From Dromaius novaehollandiae (taxonomy: Eukaryota; Chordata; Aves; Casuariiformes; Dromaiidae), in the NCBI RefSeq assembly GCF_036370855.1, contig NC_088102.1, forward strand, positions 71,061,601 through 71,125,600: a stretch of DNA of 64,000 nt. Direction: 5' to 3'. The notes below the pieces were generated by a model, which saw only the letters and a list, made by a program, of their open reading frames with translations, searched no databases and had not been told where the DNA came from. Shown here piece after piece: positions 53,719 through 64,000 of this stretch; the stretch's first letter is position 1; each line of letters opens with the position of its first letter. The translations under genes and the position numbers were made by a program.

Positions 53719-54657
53719 TCATTGGGAGGAATTTTGTCTCCTCATGACTCTCCCCAAAGCATCCTTCACCTCTGTGTTCCTGAGGCTGTAGATGAGGGGG
53801 TTCAGCATGGGGATCACCACTGTGTGAAAGACAGAGGCAATTTTGTCTGTGTCCATAGAATAGGGATGGCTGGGTCGGCAATACATAAAAAGGATGGTCC
53901 CGTGGAATAGAGAGATGACCATTAAATGGGAGGCACACGTAGAGAAGGCTTTGTACTTTCCCTCTTTAGAGCGGATCCTCAGCACAGCCAGGATAACGAC
54001 AGTATAAGAGGTGAGGATGATTATGATCGTGCTAGTTTCCACAAATGTAGCAAAGGTGACAAGCAGCACTTCACTGACATGTGTGTCAGAGCAGGCAAGA
54101 GCTAACACTGGAGAAACATCACAAAAAAAATGGTTAATGGTGTCAGGTCCACAGAAGGGTAGTTGAAAGGCAGAATAAGTGTGTATCAGTGAACATATGA
54201 TACCACATACATAGGATCCAGCTACCAAACAAATACAGAGTTTTCTGGACATAACAAGCCTGTAAAGAAGTGGGTTACAGATGGCTACGTAACGATCATA
54301 AGCCATCACGGCCAGTAGGAAAGACTCCGTGACAACAAAGTTGAGGAAAAGAGACATTTGTGCTGCACAGCTGGAGAAGGAAATCGTTTTTGTTTCAGAC
54401 CAAAAGTTGACTAACATCTTAGGCACGATCGATGATGAATAGCAAATGTCAACAAGGGACAAATGGCTGAGGAAGAAGTACATGGGGGTGTGTAGACAGG
54501 CTTCAGCTCTGACCAACAAGATCATTCCCAGGTTTCCCATCAAAGTAGCAATATAGACCACGAGGAACACAACGAAGAGAGGAACCTGCAGTGTTGGATG
54601 ATCTGTCAATCCCAAGAGAATAAACTCAGTCACTGTGGTGTGATTTTGTCTATCCAT
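53719..54657 (-). CDS. Olfactory receptor, class II, OR5/8-like
   Basis: Intact 312-residue OR on the minus strand (ATG = complement of 54655-54657). Landmarks are the sequon NHT at 5-7, GN (41-42), [16 protein letters not shown] (55-70), [10 protein letters not shown] (118-127), [18 protein letters not shown] in the second extracellular loop (about 174-191), TSYTVV in TM5, [10 protein letters not shown] (236-245) and [18 protein letters not shown] (283-300). All key residues are present, so a functional odorant receptor is likely. It is the only OR outside the palindrome on this strand. The family is certain; the subfamily and ligand are not. Confidence 0.95.
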   Translation of the reverse strand: MDRQNHTTVTEFILLGLTDHPTLQVPLFVVFLVVYIATLMGNLGMILLVRAEACLHTPMYFFLSHLSLVDICYSSSIVPKMLVNFWSETKTISFSSCAAQMSLFLNFVVTESFLLAVMAYDRYVAICNPLLYRLVMSRKLCICLVAGSYVCGIICSLIHTYSAFQLPFCGPDTINHFFCDVSPVLALACSDTHVSEVLLVTFATFVETSTIIIILTSYTVVILAVLRIRSKEGKYKAFSTCASHLMVISLFHGTILFMYCRPSHPYSMDTDKIASVFHTVVIPMLNPLIYSLRNTEVKDALGRVMRRQNSSQ

Positions 54658-57600
54658 TCCACTGGTGCTTGTAGATTATCTGCTTCTGCATCGCTCAGGA
54701 AGACCAAAGGGTCTGCTGCCTTTCGTATCAACAGCAGTTAACAGTAGTCCAGAGAAAGGCATTGAAGAAGTTGTTTATGAAATTTCTCTCTGGAAAAGAA
54801 AAAATGGTTTCAAATGACACGTTGCATCATAGAAATGCCTGTGTTTCCCTAGTAACTATGTAAGATGAGAAAGTCTAATCAGAAGGATACTGTAGACCGA
54901 ATAAAATAACTTTGCATGATTTCTTTTGGCAAGGATAGCCTCTTACCTGAATGGATAGGGCTGTCTTGCCTGAACAAGATGTGAGTGACTTGAGGATATA
55001 AATGGCCTCAACAACAGGTCCAGCCAACCTATCAGGAGGTCATCTTAGTAAGGTGCTACTTCTTAAAGGTCCAATGTGAAATCAGGTGCATCTTTGTTCA
55101 GAAAGTCACGACAAACATCCTTTTCCCAGCCTATGTTTTGATCCATGGCACCTCTCTCTTTGTGTTCCTCAACTGCTGTCGCATTTTCCGTGCCTCTTAC
55201 TCCAGCTACAAGCTGCATGGCCTTCTGATACTCTCTCCAAGCCACCCAATTTGCAAGTTTTCATTAACTGTTTGTTATCTTTATGAACTACCGAGCTTTG
55301 TTTTAAGCTGTTTCGCTGACTTGGGAAAACCTGGCACATTCCTTTCTCTTAGTAAGGGAGAAATCCATTTTAAACCTCCTCTGCTGATTTAGAAAAAAAA
55401 AGTTGCTAATGATTAATATTGAGGCTTGACTACTGACCAATATCACATTTGCTTGTACTTTTCTATTTCTGTGAATCACCCCTTGTTTCAGATTTAAAGT
55501 TCCGTGTGTCTCTTTCGTTCTCTAGCACCAAGAAAATGGATTCTGCTACACAATCAGGCCTGTTAGGAGTTGTTTTGACAATAAAGTGAAGATCCTTTGA
55601 GGTGTGATATTTTTAAGAAGCTAGAATCTAGAAAATTAGATGTCTCACTGATTCCAAGGCTTCCAAAATCCCAACTATAACACCCTCCCCCCACACACAT
55701 CCAAAAAAAGTGTCATGGCTGTTGCTTGCTTGAGCAATTAGAACAGGGCTAAAAAGGAACATGAAAAGAATCAAGTGGAAGCTATGATACGCAAGAATTA
55801 CAAGGACAGGGCTCCAGAACACTCATTTTTAAGAGGTGTTTGGTTGTATCTGCCAAAGACTTAGAAAGGAGTGCCTTTCACCTGGTATCTAGTTTCTAAA
55901 AACCTGTGGCTCTGAAAATAGCTTCTACTGTCTGAGACTGTTACGACTCCTAAGAGTTGGACTAATGTAAAAATGTGAGAGACAAGGCAGCCATCTAGTT
56001 CCAAGCTAATTTTTGTCTAGATACCAACTGTCACCAGCTGAGACACTGGAATGTGCTGCCTTGATATTTGTTCGACTTTCTACTCCAAGATGAGAGGAGC
56101 TGCATCAGAGAAATGCCTGTGTTTCCCTATTAACTACAAAGAATGTCTCGGTAAGTAGTTCAGGTGCAGATGTCTGCCTTACAGATAGGCAGAAATTGAT
56201 GTTATGAATACCTTGGCCAGGGCTTAGTACTTTGAGCATCTGGAGCTGATTACAAAAATAAGAAAGAATACCAGGATTCAGCGCATAAGGAGAATAAACG
56301 CTTGAACAGAAAACTCTCTTGAAGCTACTACAGAGATTGTTTCATCATAAGGAAAAGGTTGTTCTAAGTGGTCTCCACTGAGAAAGAGAACATTTCTTGG
56401 CTGAAATGCATGGGCTAAGCATGAGCTACATGGAGCGCAAGGTGAAAAGTAATCAAACCCACAGTCTTCTAACTCACCCATGGAAGAAAGGGCAAGCCTC
56501 TTTCTCACTTGACTCCAACAGCTCACACAGCAGAGGCACCAGGACTTTTACAGGTGGTTTCAAGACACCCGGGATCAAAGACAGGGACTTTGATCCCTGG
56601 AGAACTTGAAAATAGCCAGGAGGAGGAGGAAGTCAAGAACAGAGGAAGAAATTAGGTACATAGCATGAGGCAGTATTTTGATACTTAAAGCAGCAGGAAG
56701 GCAGACTGCACAGTCACTTAAGTTTCACTGTGCTCCCCTTACCTTCACCCACTCTCAGTATTGGTAGTTCCTTCTTGCCGGCATGTCAGTGAAGGGCTGG
56801 GCTGCTCACAGGACCCCACAGCCGCAGCAGCTTCACAGCTTTTGTTCTGATGGAAACACAAAAGCTTTTAATTTTTCACTCCATTCAAAAGACAAGGTGT
56901 TTGACTTCTCTGCTTTGACTTGCAGCAGGCATAGCAAAAAAGAGCTAAAGTAAGAGCTAATTCACCTAGCTTGACATCTAAAAGCTAGGGATTTAGTCTC
57001 TGCCAGGCACCTGTGTTTCCTCTACAGCCAAAGATTAGGAGCAGGCATTTTTTGTACAGCAGTTAAGGCAGAGGATGATTTATACTTCCCATCTTCATCT
57101 CAGTGACATTCAGCGAAATGAATCCCTTCTGTAACAGCTCTTTTTGCAGGTAGACATACAAGTTCACGTTTTGCTTTTGATTTTAACTGAGCTGCCTGGG
57201 AAGAGGCATCTCACGATCTGAGCTGAGGAGCCAAAGGCAATTGGTCAGGATTGCAAGATCCCCTTGGTGCAATCAAGCATATAACGTGACAAGTTTTAAC
57301 CATGCTGCCCCAGTGCACCACTTGCCTTGAGACACATTCCCTAGCTGCTGCAGATCAGATTGACATAAAGACCATCAGGAAGGACCAAACATTACTACTT
57401 ATTTTAAAGAAATATTTGGGTGTTACAGTCTGCTTGTGTCAAATGAAAAATTTCAATCTACAGACTTGTCAGTTCAGTTGAACTCTACCTTGTGTTTGCT
57501 GTACAGCTCTCTTAAAGTCTTTAGATTTCTAGCTCACCACCAAGTGATCTCAGTATTTTCCACAGGAAATCAATAGTGGTGGCCCCATACCTCTCCCATG

Positions 57601-60600
57601 ACCACAAAAGCACAAAACCCTTCCTAAAACATGTGACCACGTAAGCTTTTATAGGGTCAGGAATGAGGAAAGGAGAGCTGCTGCCTGGACAAATCCATTA
57701 ATTGGGCAGAGACAAAAGAGCGGGAGAAGTGACTTCCTCTGTTGTCAAGGGGGTTCTGGATCCACTCAGTAACACCAGTGTGTTAGCTGGAGCCTGGCCT
57801 GAGAAATCTGGTGAGGGTATTGAGGAAAGGGCTCATAATGCTGCCAATTAATTTGCTGTTTGTGCAGGGGTGTGATTTTTTTCCCCTCTGTTTTGCTTTC
57901 TGAGTTCTTGAAATATGTTGTGCATATTTGTTTTCTTGGTATGCATGCCTAAAGGGAGGTGCGTTTAAGCAAAAATGATGCTTGAACTGTGATTGTGATG
58001 TGAGCATGATTTAATTTGAGAGAGTCTGTGACAGATCTGAGGCTATGAAAACAAACCTCACATCGAGGTATTTTTATCGTCTGTGGAGAGAAACTGGCAT
58101 TTCTGAAATGTGATTATTCCATCCTGTAAAAGTAGGCCAGGTGAACTGTGCTCTAGAAAACTATTTCTCTCCATTGATTATGGCCTCATAGTGTGTTTTT
58201 GCTCGGAGGCACGGCTACAATGGAGATGTTCAAAATCAGGTAAGTGAAATGAATTACATTCCTTTATAACTCAGGGGAAATTTTAATGTTGACCTGAACG
58301 GAGAGAGTCCTTCACTCGTCTTCAAGAGGCATGGAGATTGATCTTACCCAACTTTACACTTTGAAATCTTAGGCACCTTGGGCCACATAGTGCCAAAGGC
58401 TGAGCATTTATCTGTTACTTTCATTTCCCCCTTATTTTCTTTGTTTACATGGAAGTGCACAGGTTTACCCAACAATTAAAGCCATTTTCAGCCTGCTTTC
58501 TAGCTTCCGACAGGCCAGCAGGACTTCCTGCATAGCAAGTGTAATACAAGGACTTAGGCAAGCTCCAGTGTTCGATGGAGAGAGGCAAGCAACTCCAGAA
58601 GGTGACTCGTTCCCGGTATCACTCTCTATCGAGAGAGCCTAGGTAACTGTCTAAAACGCTGCTCTCCTTGTAACTCTGCAGCAAAATTTAGCTGCTGACT
58701 ATATTTTTGTGTTCTCTTCCAGCAAAGAAATCACCAGTTATTCTTCCAAAACTTGTCTGCTGTTCCTGTGTGCCTGCAGTAAGTCTGTGTGAGGATTCTC
58801 CAAAAATGGGTTGCAGCAAAAGCACAAGACACTGGATTTTAGGACTCTTCTAAAGACATTCGTAAGCTTAAATGATAGGGCCCTGAAACTCCGTTTCTAA
58901 TTCACCCTGAATCCAGGGATCCTTGCTATCTTTTTTAGTCTAATATGCAATTTTTAAAAATTGTCTCTCTCGCTTCTGCAACAAACTTCTTTATGACATG
59001 GGTGACTGTAGAACATTCTTTATGCAGATTTCTCTGCAGTGTAGTTTCAAATTATTTTCAACACTTAGGTTCAAGCAAAGACATGTTCAAAAAAACATTA
59101 TGCCAACATGTGAAGGTCCCAAAGAAAGCCCAGCTATCACTTAGACAGATCTTTTGCAGAATGTAGGCCAGAAACATTTACTTTGCCAGCACTCTATCTT
59201 CTTCTGGAAAGGTTATGCCCTGTTGCTTGAATCAATATGAACTGCTCAGCTCGTAGAAGAGTGTTCGCCCTAAATCCTGAGACTCCAGAAGGTACTTTGC
59301 ATTTATTTGTTTTCCTTGAACCATAGGATTCATCCCCACGTAGGATCCTTTCTGCAAGTTCAAATGCAAAAGGTTAAAACATCTTTCTTGACCAGGTCAC
59401 AAGACAAGAAGTCACTTAGTCTTCCCAACTGTTATTGTGGAACTCCTGGATTTACAGGTGTAAATGGCTTGAGAGAAGCTAAGAGAAAGCTTTGGAAAGC
59501 TTGTATTTGTGCCAAGCTTTTTCAGCATCTCTCAGCATAATCAACTGATGTGGATGAGAAATGTCAAAACAAGAAAACCTTGTTTTGGTATGGTATATCC
59601 CACCTTCACCTTCCCCCTGTTTTCTTTCTTTACAGTGTGAAATGTTACTGAAAATTTTTCTGGAAAACTAAGGGGGGAGTGAAAGAAAGGAAGGAACACA
59701 ATCAGCTGCTTTAAGATACCCTTCAACATCGAGCATATCGCTGATGGTTGCATTGAGCTAAGGCTGAACATGGAGACCGGCCTTGGGAACTTGGAGTTTG
59801 CCTCTCTCTAGTTTACCTTAGATTTACTGAAAACAGAGATGGAACTGATAGACAGTATTGCCCATTGTATTAATGACTGCCTTTTGATGATATTCCTGGT
59901 AATAGGGGAATATTAACTGAATCTTCCAGTAGTTCTGTTTCAATCATGAAATAACACCACATGACACACACTGTGACAGTATGCTAGTCATTAAAGCACT
60001 CATGTTCGATGGGAACAAGCTATATTCAAGCCCACCCTCTGCTGCGAATTTAACTAGGCATGTAAAGAGAAAGAGTGCTAATGGGGGAGAGAACTGTAGT
60101 CCTTCCTTCCCCCTGAACAGCCAAGGGCTTTGTGGTCAGGGGTTTCCATAGAGTGGAGATGAAGTATGTGCAATACTGAACTGTCTGGATCAGGGCTTTG
60201 AACCTGCATTATTCATAGTGCAGAAGCACATCATATCCAAGCAGGTATCCTTGAGGGCAGTTTTGCCTTGTGCATATTTTTTGAAATAAGCTTTGAAATC
60301 TCTTTGTTGTCCTCAAGTCAAAAGAGGGTTGTTTTTTTCCTCCAATAATGTTGCTTTTCCTATTTCACAAGCCTTGGCTTTAGCCCAATGCTGAATAGGG
60401 AAAAAAGAAATCAAAAAGCAAGTGGAAATCTTTACCTACCAAGCTTCAGTACATCACCAGGACTAATAATCTGATACCTCCCAGTGGAAAAACAAATTTA
60501 CACAAAACCATTTAAACCTATCTATATAGCTCTCCATCTTGCTTCCCTACACTTACATAGCTTGGTATTCACTTCCATCTGAAGAGAATCTCTTCCATCT

Positions 60601-60609
60601 TCCCCAGCT
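54658..60609. other. 6 kb intergenic, no gene recognised
   Basis: Unremarkable AT-rich DNA with only short open frames. No repeat family was named with confidence. Confidence 0.45.
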
Positions 60610-61200
60610 TCACACTCCCATGTATCTTTTCCTCAGCAATTTGTCCTTTATAGATATTTGCTATGCATCGACCATTACCCCCAGAGCCTTGAGACCTCCC
60701 TTTTGCAGACAAGAACGATATCCTGCACACAATGTTTTTTGCAGATGTATTTTTTTATTGCCATGGCAACGACTGAGTGCATCCTATTTGCATTAATGGC
60801 CTATGACCATCATACACCCATTTGTAACCCACTGCATTGTATGAATGTCATGTCTTGGAGATGTTGTCTGAACATGGTAGTTGGGGCATATGGAGCAGGC
60901 TTCTTGAACTCCATGATACATACGGCTTTTACAAGCAAATTATCTTTTTGTCGTTCTAATGTCATTGATCACCTTTTCTGTGAAACTCTCCCACTCCTGA
61001 AGCTCTCGTTTGCTGATGCCCACTGGAATGAGATCACCGTTTTTGTCTGTGCTGGGCTAGCCATGGTGGGAACACTCCTGGCCATCTTGCTCTCTTATAC
61101 CTACGTCGTCTCCACCATCCTGCAGATCCACTCTGCAAATGGCAGGCCCAAAGCCTTCTCCACTTGTGCTTCCCACCTGATGGCTGTCATCGTATTTTCA
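60610..61200 (+). pseudogene. Olfactory receptor pseudogene, truncated at both ends
   Basis: The recognisable part begins at [22 protein letters not shown] (TM2); TM1 and a start codon are not seen. A frameshift follows near 60690, just after TPRAL. The second frame continues with [19 protein letters not shown] (DRY replaced by DHH), VIDHLFCETLPLLKLS, LSYTYVVSTIL and [16 protein letters not shown], then homology stops near 61195, so the rest of TM6 and all of TM7 are missing. It is clearly a dead gene of the OR5/8/9 type and more decayed than the one at 40072-40979. Confidence 0.9.
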
Positions 61201-64000
61201 AATGGTTCAAATCACCAGACAGCTTTAAATACCCAGTCCCCGTTGAACTTGGTGGGGCTTTGATGGCTTTGGTGGGATTCACTTTACCAAGCTTTAGAAA
61301 TTTACTTTTGAGCAAATCAGCCTGGGAGCCTAGGGCACTCTTAGAGAGCATTTAATCAGATCAATTTTAGGAGTCAGAGTTAGTATGACATACATGGAGC
61401 TGAGCATATCATCCACCAAGCCCTCACTGGTTTTAAAAGAACTTGAAGTGACTGGCTGAGCTGTAATCTAAACATTTACCTTCAGCCCTGTTAACTCCGC
61501 CTCTATGGGACTATGAGGAGATTTCCGATCAGAAGTCAGGAGTAATAAAAAGGAAGACATTTTCTGGAGAGAAACTTGGACTCTATTGACTTGCACACAG
61601 AATGAGTGAGTCTCTCTGGTCTGTCAATTTACAAGTGTAACAGTTTTTGCTTGTTTATTAAACAAGTGAAAGTTACAGCAAACATCCCCTCCCTGACTTG
61701 TAACCCTTTCATATGCATGACTGACATGGTGGGGGAATCATATGGTTTTTTTGTTTGTTTTCCTTATCTTTAAATTAATTTTAAATTAATATTTATTACT
61801 GATCACTCACCAGGAATTAAGATACAACTTTTTAGAACAAGGTGCAGCTCTGTTCAAAGTTTGGCTTGCAAGCATGCACAGCCCAGTAACACATATTTTC
61901 CCTTGCACCACACTTAGAATTGCAGTAGTATAATCTTTGGTCACAAATGAGGTAAAACAGTGTGTATGTAAAAATCCAAAGTGGTTATTCGTTTCCCACT
62001 CTTGGCTGAAGAACAAGCAGAAATTGCACACAGGCAAATCAAAGGACTGTTCACAAATTACTTCCTCCTGCTACCGCTTCTGCTTTTGAAAGCCAAATAT
62101 CCTGAGGCAACAAGTTTCAGAATTCAACCATATGCAGTGTGAAAAATAGTTATTTTGCTTTAAGCCTAATTCAAAGTTAATCTTGAAAAAAGGCTGCCTC
62201 CTTGGTACCAGAGCCCATCAACCCGTTTCCTGAGGAATGCACAGCCCTTTTTCGCTCACACCAGGCCACATGGCTCTTGCTCTATAAACCATCATACCTT
62301 GGATCCCTGCCTCATTTTTCCTCTTCCTTTCTCCATGCCCAATGGAGGACTCACCCCAGGATAAACAGGGCTTCTGGGGTTCTCTGGACATGGTGGCACT
62401 CTCTTCAGGAGTCAAAGGAAGTCTCTCAAAGACGGCAAGCACGACCTGCTGTCCTGAGGCCCCATTTGTGCCCAAGACACTGTAAAGAGGTATCCTAAAG
62501 AGGCTGCCAGAAGAAGACTAGGCGGACATGGCCATAAGGGGCAATGAAGGAAAAAGGCAAAACCCCTATCGCTAAACAAAACAAGACCAGAGCATGAGCC
62601 AGCTTGTGGCAGTCTATGCCAATTGTTATCTCAGTCGCTGGCATGGTTCTAGCTTATGGCAACTTGCTGCCTTCCAGGGGATGCTCAGATGTCGTTTAGG
62701 GAATAGAATGGAGCAGGGCCATTCCCCAGTAGGCATAATGGACAAGTCCACCCTGTTTGGGGCTGTAACAGAATTTAGCTGTATGGATGCCATATGTCTT
62801 CCTGCCAGAACCACGCAGTGGGCCTTCCATTTGTCCCATGCCTCTTTTATCTACTATGCATTAATGTGGATGTAGCCAGAGAGATCTGAGACCACAGGCA
62901 CATACTGACCCTAGGCAAACATATCAAGGACAGGAGACATCAATAGAAGAGCATACCTAGGACGTGGTCCACAGGGCACAATACCTGCAAGACCAGGGCA
63001 TGACACAGTTCTTCTGGGCAGACCAGCAGATCCCAAGAGGAGAGCCGATACTGATGGTGTTAGTGCAGCCAACAGTTTTGGGGAAAAATGAAAAAGGGCT
63101 TTTGCTGAGCATATCAGAATTTGTTACAAGCTGGAGGAGGAGAGCAGGGGGTCTTAGTGGTCTGCTGTATCTCTGGGGAGAGGCCCAGTTTCTATGCCCC
63201 ATAGCCGGTGAACAATAGGCTGCCCCACTCCTGGAGAGGTCCTCCCTCTCTTGAGGGAGAGTGTGTTGCACAAGCAAGTGAGTCATGCTTTGTCTGAGAT
63301 AAAAATCCATACGCAAGCCAGTCTGGGCAATTGTACTTCCTAAGCAGCTCTCCTCCTACCATGACTTTGAACCACCATATGGTCTTCTGAAGAAACTGTA
63401 GGCACTGCATCTACCAACACCTTTCTTTTTAAATAGGCAGGTAAGAAGAGCTTTGACAATTCAAGTTGTATCTGCTCAGGGTCACCCCTGGCACCCCTGG
63501 CAGGGCACCTCTCTAACACCCCACCTTTGGGTTGTTTTCAGGGGTCCTGGAGTGTAGCACAGCCAAAATGAGAAACCAGAATTGTGTGTTCTGGCCCACA
63601 CAGGAGAGCAGAGATGTCTCTGCGAGCAGTTTTCAGACATGGTCTCAAAGTTGGCACATGCAAGACCTGACTGTGGCTTCAAAAGGAGGGTGTTGATTAA
63701 CAAATTGCAAGAGTTATTTGGGGGGCTGATGAGCTACAGGTACTGTCTTTGGAGGAAGCTTCTTTTGGTAGATCCAAACAAGCATCTTTAGGCCAGTAGC
63801 AGGTAACAAAGAGATGACATGAGCTTCTGCTTACCTGTGCCTTATTGTATGTCCTGAGAAGCCATGTTCACACAGGTGATGCTGCACCAACACTCAGTAG
63901 GGGCAAAATGATCCAAAGGATATGACGCCACAACTGATTTATGCAGGAGCAAGTCTGACAATCTCATGGATGAGAAAGAGAAGAAAAATGAGGTGGAAAA
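61201..64000. other. Intergenic to window end, no gene recognised
   Basis: AT-rich to 62180, then a GC-richer stretch (62180-63800) with several open frames of 60-120 codons on both strands. None resembles a family I recognise and none has convincing splice borders. It may be a decayed repeat or gene relic. Confidence 0.4.

Noticed and set aside
62180-63800. Cluster of 60-120 codon frames as a possible gene or decayed mobile element
   Set aside because: No recognisable domain, terminal repeats or splice borders on either strand, so no family can be supported.

Overview
The window looks like vertebrate nuclear DNA, most probably from a bird (another sauropsid is possible). It has intron-containing genes with GT-AG splice sites, single-exon class II olfactory receptor (OR) genes, and repeats dominated by CR1 LINE fragments, several with avian-type 3' ends. 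No bacterial, viral or CRISPR feature was seen.

The first 37 kb is a large imperfect palindrome. The left arm (1-12274) is the reverse complement of the right arm (24067-36969), around an 11.8 kb spacer. The arms may continue past the left edge of the window. Each arm carries one intact OR gene (1588-2547 and 34423-35382, identical proteins), a broken OR 3' fragment, CR1 pieces and one complete ten-exon SUN-domain gene. The spacer holds a third SUN gene (copy B) in the right-arm orientation, so B is also inverted relative to copy A. B and C lie in a direct repeat of about 9.5 kb (12393-21049 and 22024-30538). That repeat also includes a GC-rich 30-bp minisatellite, a 202-codon open frame of unknown meaning and an internally deleted CR1.

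The SUN genes were assembled exon by exon. All three keep ten compatible exons, splice sites and phases and predict a 308-residue protein: a short basic N-terminus, one membrane anchor, a short coiled coil and a C-terminal SUN domain related to SPAG4/SUN3/SUN5. These are inner-nuclear-membrane halves of LINC complexes, and that subgroup is largely testis-associated in mammals. B and C encode the same protein; A differs at five residues. A palindrome carrying copies of such a gene resembles ampliconic regions of sex chromosomes, but the sequence cannot show the chromosome, and a fold-back or collapse artefact of assembly must be excluded.

From 36970 to 64000 the sequence is ordinary single-copy OR-cluster DNA. 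It has an older antisense CR1 (37096-38412), a frameshifted OR pseudogene (40072-40979), two intact OR genes (48050-48988 plus strand; 53719-54657 minus strand), a CR1 3' end (49340-49508), a truncated OR pseudogene (60610-61200), and long stretches in which no gene was recognised.
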